Shown one piece after another: positions 9,202 through 17,236 of a stretch of DNA of 64,000 nt. This DNA is from Caldibacillus debilis DSM 16016 (GTDB lineage Bacteria > Bacillota > Bacilli > Bacillales > Caldibacillaceae): assembly GCF_000383875.1 (NCBI RefSeq), contig NZ_KB912879.1, positions 124,001 through 188,000 on the forward strand, in the 5' to 3' direction. The notes under the pieces were generated by a model. It saw only the letters and a program-made list of their open reading frames with translations. It had not been told where the DNA came from and did not search any database. Position 1 is the first letter of the stretch. The number at the start of each line of letters is the position of its first letter. Made by a program: the position numbers and the translations under genes.

Positions 9202-9780
9202 TCCCATCCCCCCGAATCTTTCGCATTCCGAATCCAATGAAAGGGACACCTGTGCCCGCGTGTGCCCTCCGCTCGGGTTTCTCGCGGAAAAAACGAACTT
9301 CTTTGGGAAATGTTTTTCCCTCCGGTTCCGGGTCATGTGCCTCCCCGGACGGAAGGAGCGCGGAAAACCGCTTGGAAAGGAAACTTGGAAAGGATTGTCC
9401 GGCACCGCCGGCCGAAAGCACGGACGGCCGCCAAAAATAAAACGCGACCGGCGTTTCCGGCCCGGCCGCCGGCTGAAGCACGCGGGAAAAACCGACCGGA
9501 ATGGAACCCTGTCCATCCGCCTCCGGTGCCGCTAAACCGGACGGGAAAAACGTCTCCGGCTGTCCGGACGGTCAGCGCCGGAAAGAGGGTTCCGTCCGTA
9601 TCCGGGCTCCGTTTCTGTTTCACATGCCTTAATTAAAATTTCACGTACCTTAATTAACCCTTCGATAAAGGCTCTCCCTTTTCCTGTTTTTTTACGAAAA
9701 TCCCTTCTTTCCGTTTCACGGAAAAAATCGGGAAATATCGACATCCGCCGACAACCTTGCGGTCCGATCCCATGAAAAGG
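9202..9780. other. No gene recognised
   Basis: GC-rich spacer in which open frames lack ribosome binding sites and family features. It contains the 21-bp-spaced repeat listed separately at 9618-9658. Confidence 0.5.
9618..9658. repeat. Two direct repeats spaced 21 bp (possible regulator site)
   Basis: Copies TTTCACATGCCTTAATTAAA (9618-9637) and TTTCACGTACCTTAATTAAC (9639-9658) differ at three positions and are offset by 21 bp, two helical turns. AT-rich in a GC-rich gap, which suggests a protein-binding site, but no gene start is close. Confidence 0.55.
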
Positions 9781-9806
9781 GAAAAAGCGGCGGAAAATTC
9801 CGCCGC
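9781..9806 (-). terminator. Intrinsic terminator of the phn-nucleotidase operon
   Basis: Perfect 9-bp stem gcggcggaa/ttccgccgc (9787-9795, 9798-9806) followed on the minus strand by TTTTTC. It lies 126 nt downstream of the nucleotidase stop. Confidence 0.7.
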
Positions 9807-9931
9807 CGCCCGTTCCCGGGAAAATCTTCCGGACGAAGCGCATCCGCCTGCAAACGGGGGAATCCTTGCTTCCTTCCGCGTTTCGGGCAAGTCTTTTCCA
9901 AATCGTTTTTTCGGAGAAGAGATGATACGGG

Positions 9932-11551
9932 TCATATCCGGTTTTCCGGATGCAGCCCTTCCCCATCCCCTGCCCGGATTTCCCAATTATGGTTGCAGAC
10001 GGCCTTTACGGTTTTCTTTTCCAAAAAATAATTGGCCAAAAGTTCCGTCATATCCGTCTGGATCTCCCTGACCACTTCCCGGTTTTTAAACATGGTGTAT
10101 TCCCCGCCGCCGCTGGCGCGGTAATTGTTGATGACGACGAGCAATTCCTGGTCGTCTTCCACCTTCTGATTCTTATAGGTGAGACGGACCACCCTTTCCC
10201 CGACCGGTTTCGAAACATCGATGACATATTCGATGCCTTCCCACATGTCGTAATTGTAATGCTGGGGCTTCGGATGGCTGAACGCGGGATTTATGGCCAG
10301 TTCCCCCTTCTCGTTCAGACAGAAATAGGACGCCGACCGTTCCAAAGCGGCTTTCAAATCTTTCCCGGTGATTTTCACCACGACCAAGGTGTTCGGATAA
10401 ACATAGCTTGATACGATGTCCCGCATCGTCACTTCATGCCGGAAACCCTTCACTTCATCATGAAACAGGGCCGTTCCGGAAATATCCGCACCGCTCGCCT
10501 CCATTTGCACCCGGTTGATCAGTTCGATAAAGGGATGTTCCTTTACCCGCGCTTCAAAGGGATCTTTGATCGTCATGTCCCCTTCGATCCGGCCGATCGG
10601 ACGGTCGAGCCATTTTTGGGTGGCTTCCTCATATTTTTCGCACAGCCGGATCACTTCCCGGTCTTCCGGCACATTTTCCAATGGAAGGATTTCCGAGCGT
10701 TTTCCGATGATTGTCCACCGGCCCTCCGCCTTCTTCAGGCGGATCGTTGCCTTTCCCAAATATTGGCCGTTGCATCCCGGCTGGAGGACGACGACCCCGT
10801 TGATCGTTTTCCCCCAAATCTTCCGGTGCTGATGGCCGGTTAGCAGGCAATCGATCCCCTCCACCTCCATGCAAAGCCGGTACGCCACATTTTCCCCCGT
10901 CTCCGCTTCATCCGGCGCCCCGGTATCCGGATCCCTTTCGAAGCCGCCGTGATAGGAAAGGACGAGGACATCGGGTTTTTCTTCGGCGCGGATTTTTTTC
11001 ACCCATCTTTTTGCGCTTTCCACCGTATCCTCGAATCGGAGGGACCGGATATGTTCCGGTTTTTCCCAATTGGGTATGTAATGGGTCGTTAAGCCCAGTA
11101 CCGCGACTTTCAGGCCGCCCTCGAAAAGCTTTATGATATAGGGTTTCCCGAAATAGGGCTCCCCCGTCCCCTTATCCAGGAGGTTGGCGGAAAGCCAGGG
11201 AAAATCGGATTGTCCCACCGCCCGTTCCAAAACTTCCATCCCGTAATTAAATTCATGATTGCCGACGACCGCCGCGTCATACCGCAAATGATTCATCACT
11301 TTGACCACCGGGTTCATTTCGCCGGACATGAACTTGACATAATGGTAGGTGAGGGGAGTGCCTTGGATGTTGTCGCCGTTGTCGATCAGCAGCACGTTTT
11401 TTTCCTTGCGGCGGATCTCCTTCACGAGGGTCGCGATCTTCGCCATGCCGAGCCCGGCGTAGGCGTTCGTTCCGTAATTGACGGGAAAAATATGCCCGTG
11501 GACATCGCTCGTCTCCAATACGATTAAGGTCGTTTCCGTTTCACGCTCCAT
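9932..11551 (-). CDS. Cytosolic 5'-nucleotidase / 2',3'-cyclic phosphodiesterase family metallophosphoesterase
   Basis: Two-domain enzyme of 539 aa. The N-terminal calcineurin-like phosphoesterase has the metal ligands in SDVHGHIFP, DNGDNIQG, GNHEFNYG, SYHGGFERD and TGHQHRK; the C-terminal 5'-nucleotidase substrate domain ends with NNYRASGGGEY. Family members hydrolyse nucleoside monophosphates, cyclic nucleotides or UDP-sugars. There is no signal peptide, so it acts in the cytosol, unlike most relatives. ATG at 11551 with AAAGGAG at 9 nt. It is the last gene of the PhnDCEE operon behind a PyrR attenuator, which suggests that it processes an imported phosphorylated compound linked to pyrimidine supply. 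The exact substrate is not determined. Confidence 0.85.
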   Translation of the reverse strand: MERETETTLIVLETSDVHGHIFPVNYGTNAYAGLGMAKIATLVKEIRRKEKNVLLIDNGDNIQGTPLTYHYVKFMSGEMNPVVKVMNHLRYDAAVVGNHEFNYGMEVLERAVGQSDFPWLSANLLDKGTGEPYFGKPYIIKLFEGGLKVAVLGLTTHYIPNWEKPEHIRSLRFEDTVESAKRWVKKIRAEEKPDVLVLSYHGGFERDPDTGAPDEAETGENVAYRLCMEVEGIDCLLTGHQHRKIWGKTINGVVVLQPGCNGQYLGKATIRLKKAEGRWTIIGKRSEILPLENVPEDREVIRLCEKYEEATQKWLDRPIGRIEGDMTIKDPFEARVKEHPFIELINRVQMEASGADISGTALFHDEVKGFRHEVTMRDIVSSYVYPNTLVVVKITGKDLKAALERSASYFCLNEKGELAINPAFSHPKPQHYNYDMWEGIEYVIDVSKPVGERVVRLTYKNQKVEDDQELLVVINNYRASGGGEYTMFKNREVVREIQTDMTELLANYFLEKKTVKAVCNHNWEIRAGDGEGLHPENRI

Positions 11552-11587
11552 CGTTTCCGCTCCTTTCCCAATCTGAAGGGATGGAGA

Positions 11588-11613
11588 AAGGGCGCCGCCC
11601 TTTAGGCGCCCTT
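11588..11613 (-). other. Intercistronic hairpin
   Basis: Perfect 9-bp stem aagggcgcc/ggcgccctt with an 8-nt loop between phnE and the nucleotidase gene. There is no T tract, so it looks like a processing or stabilising hairpin rather than a terminator. Confidence 0.5.
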
Positions 11614-11615
11614 CC

Positions 11616-11640
11616 TTAAACAATCCGTTCAGGGATATAC
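11616..11640 (-). repeat. Remnant copy of the phnE 3' end
   Basis: On the minus strand this encodes YIPERIV followed by a TAA stop, matching the true phnE end GYIRKRIV-stop at 11701-11677 (20 of 25 bases). The two copies are offset 61 bp. It is either a small duplication or what is left of a further phnE copy. Confidence 0.6.
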
Positions 11641-11676
11641 AGTCATTCCGCTTCCATATGTACCGGCATCTCACCC

Positions 11677-12474
11677 TCAAACAATCCGTTTCCGGATATA
11701 ACCCGAGAGCAAATCGATGACGGTCACAACGAGGATGATGACGAAGAGGATCATGCCCATGTCGTTCCAATTCCGGTTCGCCGAGGCGAAGTAAATCAAC
11801 GTCCCGATGCCACCCGCTCCCACATAACCGAGGACGGAGGAAGCGCGGACATCGATTTCGAAACGGTAAATGGCATAAGAAAGGAATTCCGGAATGATTT
11901 GCGGAAGGATTCCGTGAAACAGGATCTGAATTTTGTTCGCCCCGTTCGCTTCCATCGCCTCGACCACCTTCATGTCGATGGATTCGAGCACTTCCGAATA
12001 CAGCTTCCCGAGCATGCCGATGGAACCGACGGCAATGGCCAATACCCCGGCGAACGGCTTCGCTCCCACCGCCACGACGAACAATATGGCCAAAATCAGA
12101 TCGGGAAAAGCGCGGATCGCGCTCAAAATCCACTTGCCCGCCACCGTCAAAACCCGGTTCCTCGTCATGTTCCGGGCGGAAAGAAAGCCCAGCGGGACGG
12201 CAAGGACGGCGGCGGAAAGGGAACCGATGAAGGCGATAAACAGGGTTTCCATCATTTTGTCCATCACTTGGGGGAAGGTTTCCCAATTCGGGTCGAACAG
12301 CCTGGGGATGACCCGGTGAAAGTTATTGGCCATCCTTTCCCCCGCTTTGGCAAAATCGATTTCAATGCCGGTGAAGGTCCAGATGTAAATGGCGATGACA
12401 GCCAGGGCGATCAGCCAATTTCTGGCCCGCTTCGCAAAGGGCCGCTTCTTTTTAGGCGGTAACTGGAGCGCCAT
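11677..12474 (-). CDS. phnE: Phosphonate-type ABC permease, second PhnE
   Basis: Membrane subunit (265 aa) of a PhnDCE-type importer. A charged N-terminus precedes one helix (IALAVIAIYIWTF), a polar segment, then a five-helix core with the ATPase-docking EAA-like loop (EAMEANGANKIQILFHGILPQIIPEF) and the PhnE signature SVLGYVGAGGIGTLI. The ATG at 12474 overlaps the stop of the first phnE by one base, so they are co-translated. The paired phnE genes probably form a heterodimeric channel. The family imports phosphonates, phosphite or phosphate esters; here the PyrR-type leader and the nucleotidase partner argue for a nucleotide-related substrate (inference). Confidence 0.9.
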   Translation of the reverse strand: MALQLPPKKKRPFAKRARNWLIALAVIAIYIWTFTGIEIDFAKAGERMANNFHRVIPRLFDPNWETFPQVMDKMMETLFIAFIGSLSAAVLAVPLGFLSARNMTRNRVLTVAGKWILSAIRAFPDLILAILFVVAVGAKPFAGVLAIAVGSIGMLGKLYSEVLESIDMKVVEAMEANGANKIQILFHGILPQIIPEFLSYAIYRFEIDVRASSVLGYVGAGGIGTLIYFASANRNWNDMGMILFVIILVVTVIDLLSGYIRKRIV

Positions 12475-13292
12475 TACACGATCGCCTCCCTGATCTTCGT
12501 GCTGATGAACTCGATAATGACCACGGCGGCAAAGATGACGATGATGATCGCCATCGCCTGCGGATAGTTATAAAACTTGATCTGCTGGTCAAGCAAAAGC
12601 CCGATGCCGCCGGCCCCGACCAAACCAAGCACGACCGAAGCGCGGATATTGATTTCCAGCACATATAAAACAAAGGAGAAAAACTGCGGCAGCACCTGGG
12701 GGACTAGCCCGAAGCAAATCGTCTGCAAGGAATTGGCTCCGGAGGCCCGCATCGCTTCGATCGGCTTCATATCCACCGCTTCGATGGTTTCGCTGATCAA
12801 TTTGGCCAGGATGCCTAAGGAAAAGATGATCAACGCCAAGATCCCCGACAATGCCCCGATCCCGAAAAGGCCGACAAAAATGACCGCCAACACGATATCC
12901 GGGATCGTCCGCAAGATGTTCAGGAAGGTGCGGACCGTAAAATAAACCCACCGGTTGGGCATGATATTCCGCGCGGCCAGCAGGCTGAGCGGGACGCAAA
13001 GCAGGGCGGCGAAGGTGGTGGCGATGACCGCCATCTGGATCGTTTCCGCAAGCCGTTTGATCACGGCGTCCATAATGTCAAAATCGGGCGGGAAAAATTT
13101 CACAAAAACCTGCACCATATTGGGAATCCCCGTGGCCAAAGAGGAAAAGGTGACTTCCGTCCGTTGCGAACTGTAGATCAAAAGGCCGACCATCACGACG
13201 AAGAGGACGGTAATCCTCGTTTTCGTTTTCATCGGATAGACAGGGGGCGCGTAAACTTGGCCGGAAACGGGTTGATCCTGCTTCTTCACCAC
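12474..13292 (-). CDS. phnE: Phosphonate-type ABC permease, first PhnE
   Basis: Permease subunit of 272 aa with about six helices; the EAA-like loop is EAMRASGANSLQTICFGLVP and the PhnE motif is SVVLGLVGAGGIGLLLD. It is clearly paralogous to the next gene, with a proline-rich N-terminus of its own. The GTG at 13292 overlaps the phnC stop (TAGTG), and GGAGGT lies 8 nt upstream of it. Second gene of the phnC-phnE-phnE translationally coupled block. Two different PhnE subunits encoded side by side are common in Firmicutes systems. Confidence 0.9.
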   Translation of the reverse strand: MVKKQDQPVSGQVYAPPVYPMKTKTRITVLFVVMVGLLIYSSQRTEVTFSSLATGIPNMVQVFVKFFPPDFDIMDAVIKRLAETIQMAVIATTFAALLCVPLSLLAARNIMPNRWVYFTVRTFLNILRTIPDIVLAVIFVGLFGIGALSGILALIIFSLGILAKLISETIEAVDMKPIEAMRASGANSLQTICFGLVPQVLPQFFSFVLYVLEINIRASVVLGLVGAGGIGLLLDQQIKFYNYPQAMAIIIVIFAAVVIIEFISTKIREAIV

Positions 13293-14062
13293 TATTCAGC
13301 ACCTCCGCGGAAATCTTCCTCGCGAATCGGACGCCCGTAGATGTCCTCAAAGGTCTTCTCCGTCACCTGCGACACCGGCCCGTCAAACACGATTTCCCCT
13401 TCCCGCATGCCGATGATCCGCTCCGCGTATTCCATCGCCATATCGATGAAGTGGAGGTTGACGATCGTCGTGATTTTATCCTCCTGATTGATCTTTTTCA
13501 AATATTTCATCACCTGATGGGAGGTGGGCGGATCGAGGGAAGCGACCGGTTCGTCGGCCAGTATGTATTTCGGCCGCTGGGTCAATACCCGGGCGATGCT
13601 GACGCGCTGCTGCTGGCCGCCGCTCAATTCATCCGCCCGGCTGTACAGTTTGTCCTCGATGTTGACCCGTTTTAGGCTTTCATAGGCTAAAGCGAGATCT
13701 TCCTTTTTAAACAGGTTGAAAATCGACCGGAGCGTGCCGGTGTGCCCCAATCTCCCCGCCAATACGTTCTTCAGGACACTGGACCGTTTGACCAGATTGT
13801 AATCCTGGAAAATCATCCCGACTTTCGTGCGGAGACTGCGCAATTCCTTTCCTTTGTAGTTGAGGATGTTTTCCCCGTCGACGAACAGCTCTCCCGACGT
13901 CGGGGTCACCAGCCGGTTGATGCTGCGGATGAAGGTCGATTTTCCGGCACCGGATAAGCCGACGATGACGACAAATTCCCCGTCATTGATCGTGACGTTG
14001 ATGTTTTTCAGGCCCTGCGTGCCGTTCGGATACACGAGAGAGACGTTTTTAAACTCGATCAC
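13292..14062 (-). CDS. phnC: Phosphonate-type ABC ATPase PhnC
   Basis: ATPase of 256 aa with Walker [11 protein letters not shown]-loop MIFQDYNLV, signature [15 protein letters not shown], Walker [13 protein letters not shown] and H-loop NLHFI; the sequence [20 protein letters not shown] is typical of PhnC. The GTG at 14062 is used because AGGGGTGG lies about 8 nt upstream and the alignable family start ([14 protein letters not shown]) begins there; further upstream are non-coding repeats. It energises the two PhnE permeases. The 200-bp gap to phnD contains a terminator and a tandem repeat, so the ATPase block may be expressed at a lower level than phnD. Confidence 0.92.
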   Translation of the reverse strand: MIEFKNVSLVYPNGTQGLKNINVTINDGEFVVIVGLSGAGKSTFIRSINRLVTPTSGELFVDGENILNYKGKELRSLRTKVGMIFQDYNLVKRSSVLKNVLAGRLGHTGTLRSIFNLFKKEDLALAYESLKRVNIEDKLYSRADELSGGQQQRVSIARVLTQRPKYILADEPVASLDPPTSHQVMKYLKKINQEDKITTIVNLHFIDMAMEYAERIIGMREGEIVFDGPVSQVTEKTFEDIYGRPIREEDFRGGAE

Positions 14063-14100
14063 AGAAATTCCACCCCTGGTTTTCGATTTCATCCGTATGA

Positions 14101-14189
14101 ACCGTGAAAGCGGATTGGGCAAAAAATGCGCCGCATCTTGCTTCAGGTGCACCGTGGAAACGGATCGGGCGAAAAATGCGCCGCATCTT
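14101..14189 (-). repeat. 39-bp tandem repeat between phnD and phnC
   Basis: Copies 14101-14139 and 14151-14189 (50-bp offset) begin accgtg and share a 19-base block ending atgcgccgcatctt, differing at about five positions. They lie in the phnC 5' untranslated region, downstream of the phnD terminator. Confidence 0.75.
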
Positions 14190-14207
14190 CCCATCCGTTG
14201 CAGTTTT

Positions 14208-14236
14208 AAAAAAAGAGGGAATCGCTTCCCTCTTTT
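14208..14236 (-). terminator. Intrinsic terminator after phnD
   Basis: Minus-strand stem AAAAGAGGGA/TCCCTCTTTT around a TCGC-type loop followed by seven T residues, 25 nt beyond the phnD stop. Partial readthrough would let phnD, the binding protein, exceed the membrane components. Confidence 0.85.
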
Positions 14237-14260
14237 CAGTCGGAAAAACCTTCCCGTTTT

Positions 14261-15181
14261 TTATTCCAAAGAAATATCTTCCTTGAATTTTTCATAGGTT
14301 TCCTTGACGACTTGATATTCATCATCCGATGCTTCCGCGATGGCGTCCCAGTTGTAAACCTCGTTCATGATTTTGATCATTTCCTTATCGTCGTTGAAGG
14401 ACAGGAAAATTTCCTTGATTTTTTGCACCAGTTCATCGTCCAATTCTTTCGTTACGGAGATCGTGTCATTGGGGATCGGATCGGTATAGCCGATGACCTT
14501 CAGTTTTTCCATGACATCCGGATATTCGTCCTTCAGCTCCGTCCGCACATCTTCAAAGGTCGTCGCCACGTCCGCATCGCCTTCGTAAACGGCGATGGCC
14601 GCGTTGTCATGCCCGCCGGCAACCAAGTAATCTTTAAAAAATTTCGTTTGCAATTCTTCCTTGGATTTGAGATTAAATTTTTCCATCAGCTGGGAGGCCG
14701 GGAACAAAAAGCCCGAAGTGGAGGTCGGATCGGCGTAGGCCCAAACCTTCCCCTTCAAATCTTCCAGCGAGTCGATGCCGGAATCGGCCCGAACCACGTA
14801 TTGCGCCCGGTAAGTTCCCGATCCGTAGCGGATCGACTTCAACAGCACTTCCACGCCGTACTGTTCATGGGCGATCACGTAGCCGAAGGCCGGGATGAAG
14901 CCGATTTGCACCTGATTGGCTCCCATGGCTTCGATTAAGGCATTGTAGCTGGTCATCGTGACGGCGCTGACCTTCATGTCCAATTCTTCGCTCAAACGGT
15001 CGGCCAAGGGCTTCACCGTTTCAGCGATTTTGTCGGAATCTTGGGAAGGGACGAACCCCATGACCAATTCTTTCGGTTTATTTTTCTCTTTTCCGCCTTT
15101 TCCTTCGTCCGAGTCGGATCCGCAGGCCGAAAGGCCAAACACCAAGGCGAAGACGGCAATCAGGCTGAAAAACTTTTTCAT
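14261..15181 (-). CDS. phnD: Phosphonate-type substrate-binding lipoprotein PhnD
   Basis: Extracellular solute-binding lipoprotein of 306 aa with a signal peptide ending in lipobox LSAC (Cys20) and an acidic/lysine linker. The periplasmic-binding-protein fold of the PhnD/PtxB family follows: LVMGFVPSQD, YNALIEAMGANQVQIGFIPAFGYV, and the anion-binding DPTSTSGFLFP. ATG at 15181 with AGGGGGG at 9 nt; a TTG at 15187 is too close to it. It delivers substrate to PhnE/PhnC. About 150 nt upstream is the PyrR-type attenuator, with no gene in between, so phnD is the first gene under that control. Whether the ligand is phosphonate or a nucleotide-like phosphate is open. Confidence 0.92.
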   Translation of the reverse strand: MKKFFSLIAVFALVFGLSACGSDSDEGKGGKEKNKPKELVMGFVPSQDSDKIAETVKPLADRLSEELDMKVSAVTMTSYNALIEAMGANQVQIGFIPAFGYVIAHEQYGVEVLLKSIRYGSGTYRAQYVVRADSGIDSLEDLKGKVWAYADPTSTSGFLFPASQLMEKFNLKSKEELQTKFFKDYLVAGGHDNAAIAVYEGDADVATTFEDVRTELKDEYPDVMEKLKVIGYTDPIPNDTISVTKELDDELVQKIKEIFLSFNDDKEMIKIMNEVYNWDAIAEASDDEYQVVKETYEKFKEDISLE

Positions 15182-15333
15182 CCTCAATTTCCCCCCTAAT
15201 TTTTTTCCACGGTTTTATTATGACCGAAAGCTCGCCATATTTCTACATCACTCTTAAAATTTTAATCTTTCGTCTCCCCCCTTTTTCCGTTCAGGCGTCC
15301 CTTCAACCGTCCCCGGAAGGCGCGGAAACTGTC

Positions 15334-15368
15334 AAAAAAGCGCCCTGCCGTTCTGACGGCAAGGCGCT
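15334..15368 (-). terminator. Attenuator terminator of the pyr leader
   Basis: 13-bp stem agcgccttgccgt/acggcagggcgct with one mismatch and a short loop, followed on the minus strand by six T residues. It is the termination arm of the PyrR element. Confidence 0.85.
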
Positions 15369-15473
15369 CCTTTCGTTTTCAGGGAAAAGGGGCGCATCAT
15401 GCCCTTTCCCGTTTTTCCTCTATCATTTACCTTGCCAGCCTCGCGGGACTGTTTTAAAGGTATGCCTTTCTTA
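15334..15473 (-). ncRNA. PyrR-regulated attenuator leader (pyr RNA element)
   Basis: Transcript leader with the full pyr architecture. The PyrR-binding anti-antiterminator lies at 15460-15430, with CCTT and AAGG at its ends and AGTCCCGCGAGGCT in the middle, matching the consensus ARUCCNGNGAGGYU. Its 3' part GGCAAGG is complementary to CCTTGCC in the 5' arm of the terminator at 15368-15334, which gives a mutually exclusive antiterminator. High UMP/UTP with PyrR would favour termination. Only phnD lies downstream. The distance from the promoter at 15508-15480 to the terminator suits a leader of about 140 nt. Confidence 0.88.
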
Positions 15474-15479
15474 TTAGCC

Positions 15480-15508
15480 ATTATGGCAGTTATTCCCCGG
15501 CCTGTCAA
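15480..15508 (-). promoter_or_regulatory. Sigma-A promoter of the pyr leader
   Basis: TTGACA (15508-15503), 17 bp, CATAAT (15485-15480) on the minus strand. Transcription would start near 15473, just before the PyrR element. Confidence 0.85.
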
Positions 15509-15663
15509 TCGGATCTTGAAGGAGCCGGCCGGCAAAAGGCGGGGCTTGCCGCCAAAAAAGGAAGGTCTCGGCCCGACCATTCATGCGGGGTGCCGGCCCA
15601 TTTTTCACTTGGGATGCCATGCGGCGTTGCAACATGACCGATCGGCGGAGCAAAACGGCCCAA

Positions 15664-16641
15664 TCAATTTGAAACGATTTTGACATACACCCCCGCTTCC
15701 GCTTTTTTCCGCGCCTCTTCGGTCAGCCGCCTTACACGCTCCGATATTCGGGACGCCCGTACCGGCCCGTTTTCATAAAGGACGGCCGGGTCAATCCATC
15801 GCGCTTTGGCCTTCCAATGAAAATCATAATCGGATTTGTCTTCTTTAACTTTTACGTTCCGGTGGATTTGCTCCAGAAGCCGCATGATCTCCTTATCCCC
15901 CGATGCGCGCAGCAAGTCCAGCACTTCCTCATCGGTTCCGAGCAAGTCATTTCGGCCGATCAGCCGTTTCTCCAAAGCCAATTTTAACGTTTTGGCCAAA
16001 AGATGATAGCCGTACACATTCAAGGGATGCAGGAAAAATTCGATAACCTCTTTGTAATAGATGCCGGCAAACCATTCGGCGGCCGCAAGATCCTGAAGGA
16101 CGATTTTCCCGTCGATGACGGCCAGCCGGTTCAAAAAATGATGCACTTCTTCGATCGTGATGTTTCCGTGTTGATACATGTCCCGCAGCGTATAATCGAT
16201 CCGGTCGGCGCACAGCTCGGGGGCCGGCCGCTCCAGCAATTTCCAACGGGCGCCGCCGGAAAGCAGGCTTTGCGCATCATAGCCATATTTTCCCAGGATG
16301 GCAGGGATTTCAGAATCCGCGATGATTCGCTGAAAGATCTTTTCATGGTAATCTTCCTTTTCATTGTCAAAAACGAAATCAACCACGTGGGAGAATGCGG
16401 TATGGGATACATCGTGAAGCAGGCCCGCGATTTGTTCCTCCAAGGAGCCGCCGAGTTTCCGGATGAGGAGCATGACCCCGACGGAATGTTCGTATCTCGT
16501 GACATTCCATTTCCCATTGACCAAATAACTTGCCCCGCCTTGGCGGATGCCTTTCAATCTTTGAACGGGCCCGCTGAAAACAAGCGCTTCAAGAATCCCT
16601 TCGATGACAAATTCCCCGTAAATTTTATCCTTGATTCTCAT
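15664..16641 (-). CDS. HD-domain phosphohydrolase
   Basis: Protein of 325 aa with an HD domain in the N-terminal half: TRYEHSVGVMLL supplies the first His and GLLHDVSHTAFSHV the HD pair, and a further Asp lies in CADRIDYTLRDM. This pattern is like the dNTPase/YwfO group of HD hydrolases, which act on nucleotides, though the substrate is not deducible. ATG at 16641 with GGGGG about 7 nt upstream. The pyr leader promoter starts 155 bp beyond its stop on the same strand, so the genes are adjacent but have separate control. A nucleotide-related role would fit the neighbourhood. Confidence 0.82.
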   Translation of the reverse strand: MRIKDKIYGEFVIEGILEALVFSGPVQRLKGIRQGGASYLVNGKWNVTRYEHSVGVMLLIRKLGGSLEEQIAGLLHDVSHTAFSHVVDFVFDNEKEDYHEKIFQRIIADSEIPAILGKYGYDAQSLLSGGARWKLLERPAPELCADRIDYTLRDMYQHGNITIEEVHHFLNRLAVIDGKIVLQDLAAAEWFAGIYYKEVIEFFLHPLNVYGYHLLAKTLKLALEKRLIGRNDLLGTDEEVLDLLRASGDKEIMRLLEQIHRNVKVKEDKSDYDFHWKAKARWIDPAVLYENGPVRASRISERVRRLTEEARKKAEAGVYVKIVSN

Positions 16642-16750
16642 TTCCTCGCCCCCAGATCGGATCGGAAAAAAACGAATGCAAATGTCGGGACCGGGTTTTC
16701 CCGCCTCCGGCCCTTGGGATGCCGGTTTGTTGAATCGGGACAACCGCGTT

Positions 16751-16912
16751 TTACCGCCTTCGATGGATTTGATAAGCCCTTCGTTCGGCATATTCCGCGC
16801 ACGCCCGGCAAATCTTTACCGTTTTTCCCCGGGGATCGATGGATTTGCGGAGAGGGGAAATCTTTCGTTTGCAGATCGCGCATCTTCTCCCGAAAAAATC
16901 GAACAGTCCCAT
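16751..16912 (-). CDS. Small zinc-ribbon protein, 53 aa
   Basis: Short protein with two CxxC pairs, CAIC and CRAC, separated by 21 residues rich in basic side chains (KRKISPLRKSIDPRGKTV), ending in ERRAYQIHRRR. This is a treble-clef/zinc-ribbon layout, and similar small proteins beginning MGLFDFF occur in Bacillaceae. ATG at 16912 with GGGGAGGT 5-6 nt upstream, a better signal than any upstream start in the longer frame. It lies 109 bp upstream of the HD hydrolase on the same strand and may be its operon partner. No function can be assigned. Confidence 0.7.
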   Translation of the reverse strand: MGLFDFFGRRCAICKRKISPLRKSIDPRGKTVKICRACAEYAERRAYQIHRRR

Positions 16913-17039
16913 AGTCCACCTCCCCGGCCGCATTTTCCCCTGCGGAAGCCTCCTTCCCGGGAGTCTGCCGCCTGGAAAAAATTCTCCTGCCTCCATTTTA
17001 AGGTCCCGGATGCAAAACCGGAAATCCTTTTTGAACAAA

Positions 17040-17068
17040 TTGACCGTTTCTGTTCCATTTGATATGAT
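17040..17068 (+). promoter_or_regulatory. Sigma-A promoter of the purine permease
   Basis: TTGACC (17040-17045), 17 bp, TATGAT (17063-17068). It would start transcription near 17075, about 250 nt before the permease start. Confidence 0.7.
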
Positions 17069-17074
17069 GAAAAC

Positions 17075-17236
17075 CGGATTTACGGATGGACTTTGCGCCT
17101 TTCCACAGCCTGCGGCAAAGGATGGGAGCCGCCCCGCCATGCCGGCGGAAACGCCGGGCGAAAAGGAGGCTTTCGGCAGCCTTGCCGCTTTCCGTCAGAA
17201 AGGCTGCTTCAAAGGTTGAGGCGCGCTTTTTTTTAT
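17075..17236 (+). promoter_or_regulatory. Structured leader with terminator-like end, class unknown
   Basis: About 160 nt of GC-rich 5' leader: paired blocks ccgcc/ggcgg, cgcc/ggcg, and gcagcctt (17176-17183) with aaggctgc (17200-17207), ending in gaggcgcgc followed by eight T residues. This looks like an attenuator or riboswitch in front of the purine permease. I could not fit it to the guanine, ZTP or PRPP consensus. Confidence 0.5.

Noticed and set aside
17075-17236. Guanine riboswitch before the purine permease
   Set aside because: The conserved core (GTTTCTACC and adjacent blocks) is not present; left as unclassified leader.
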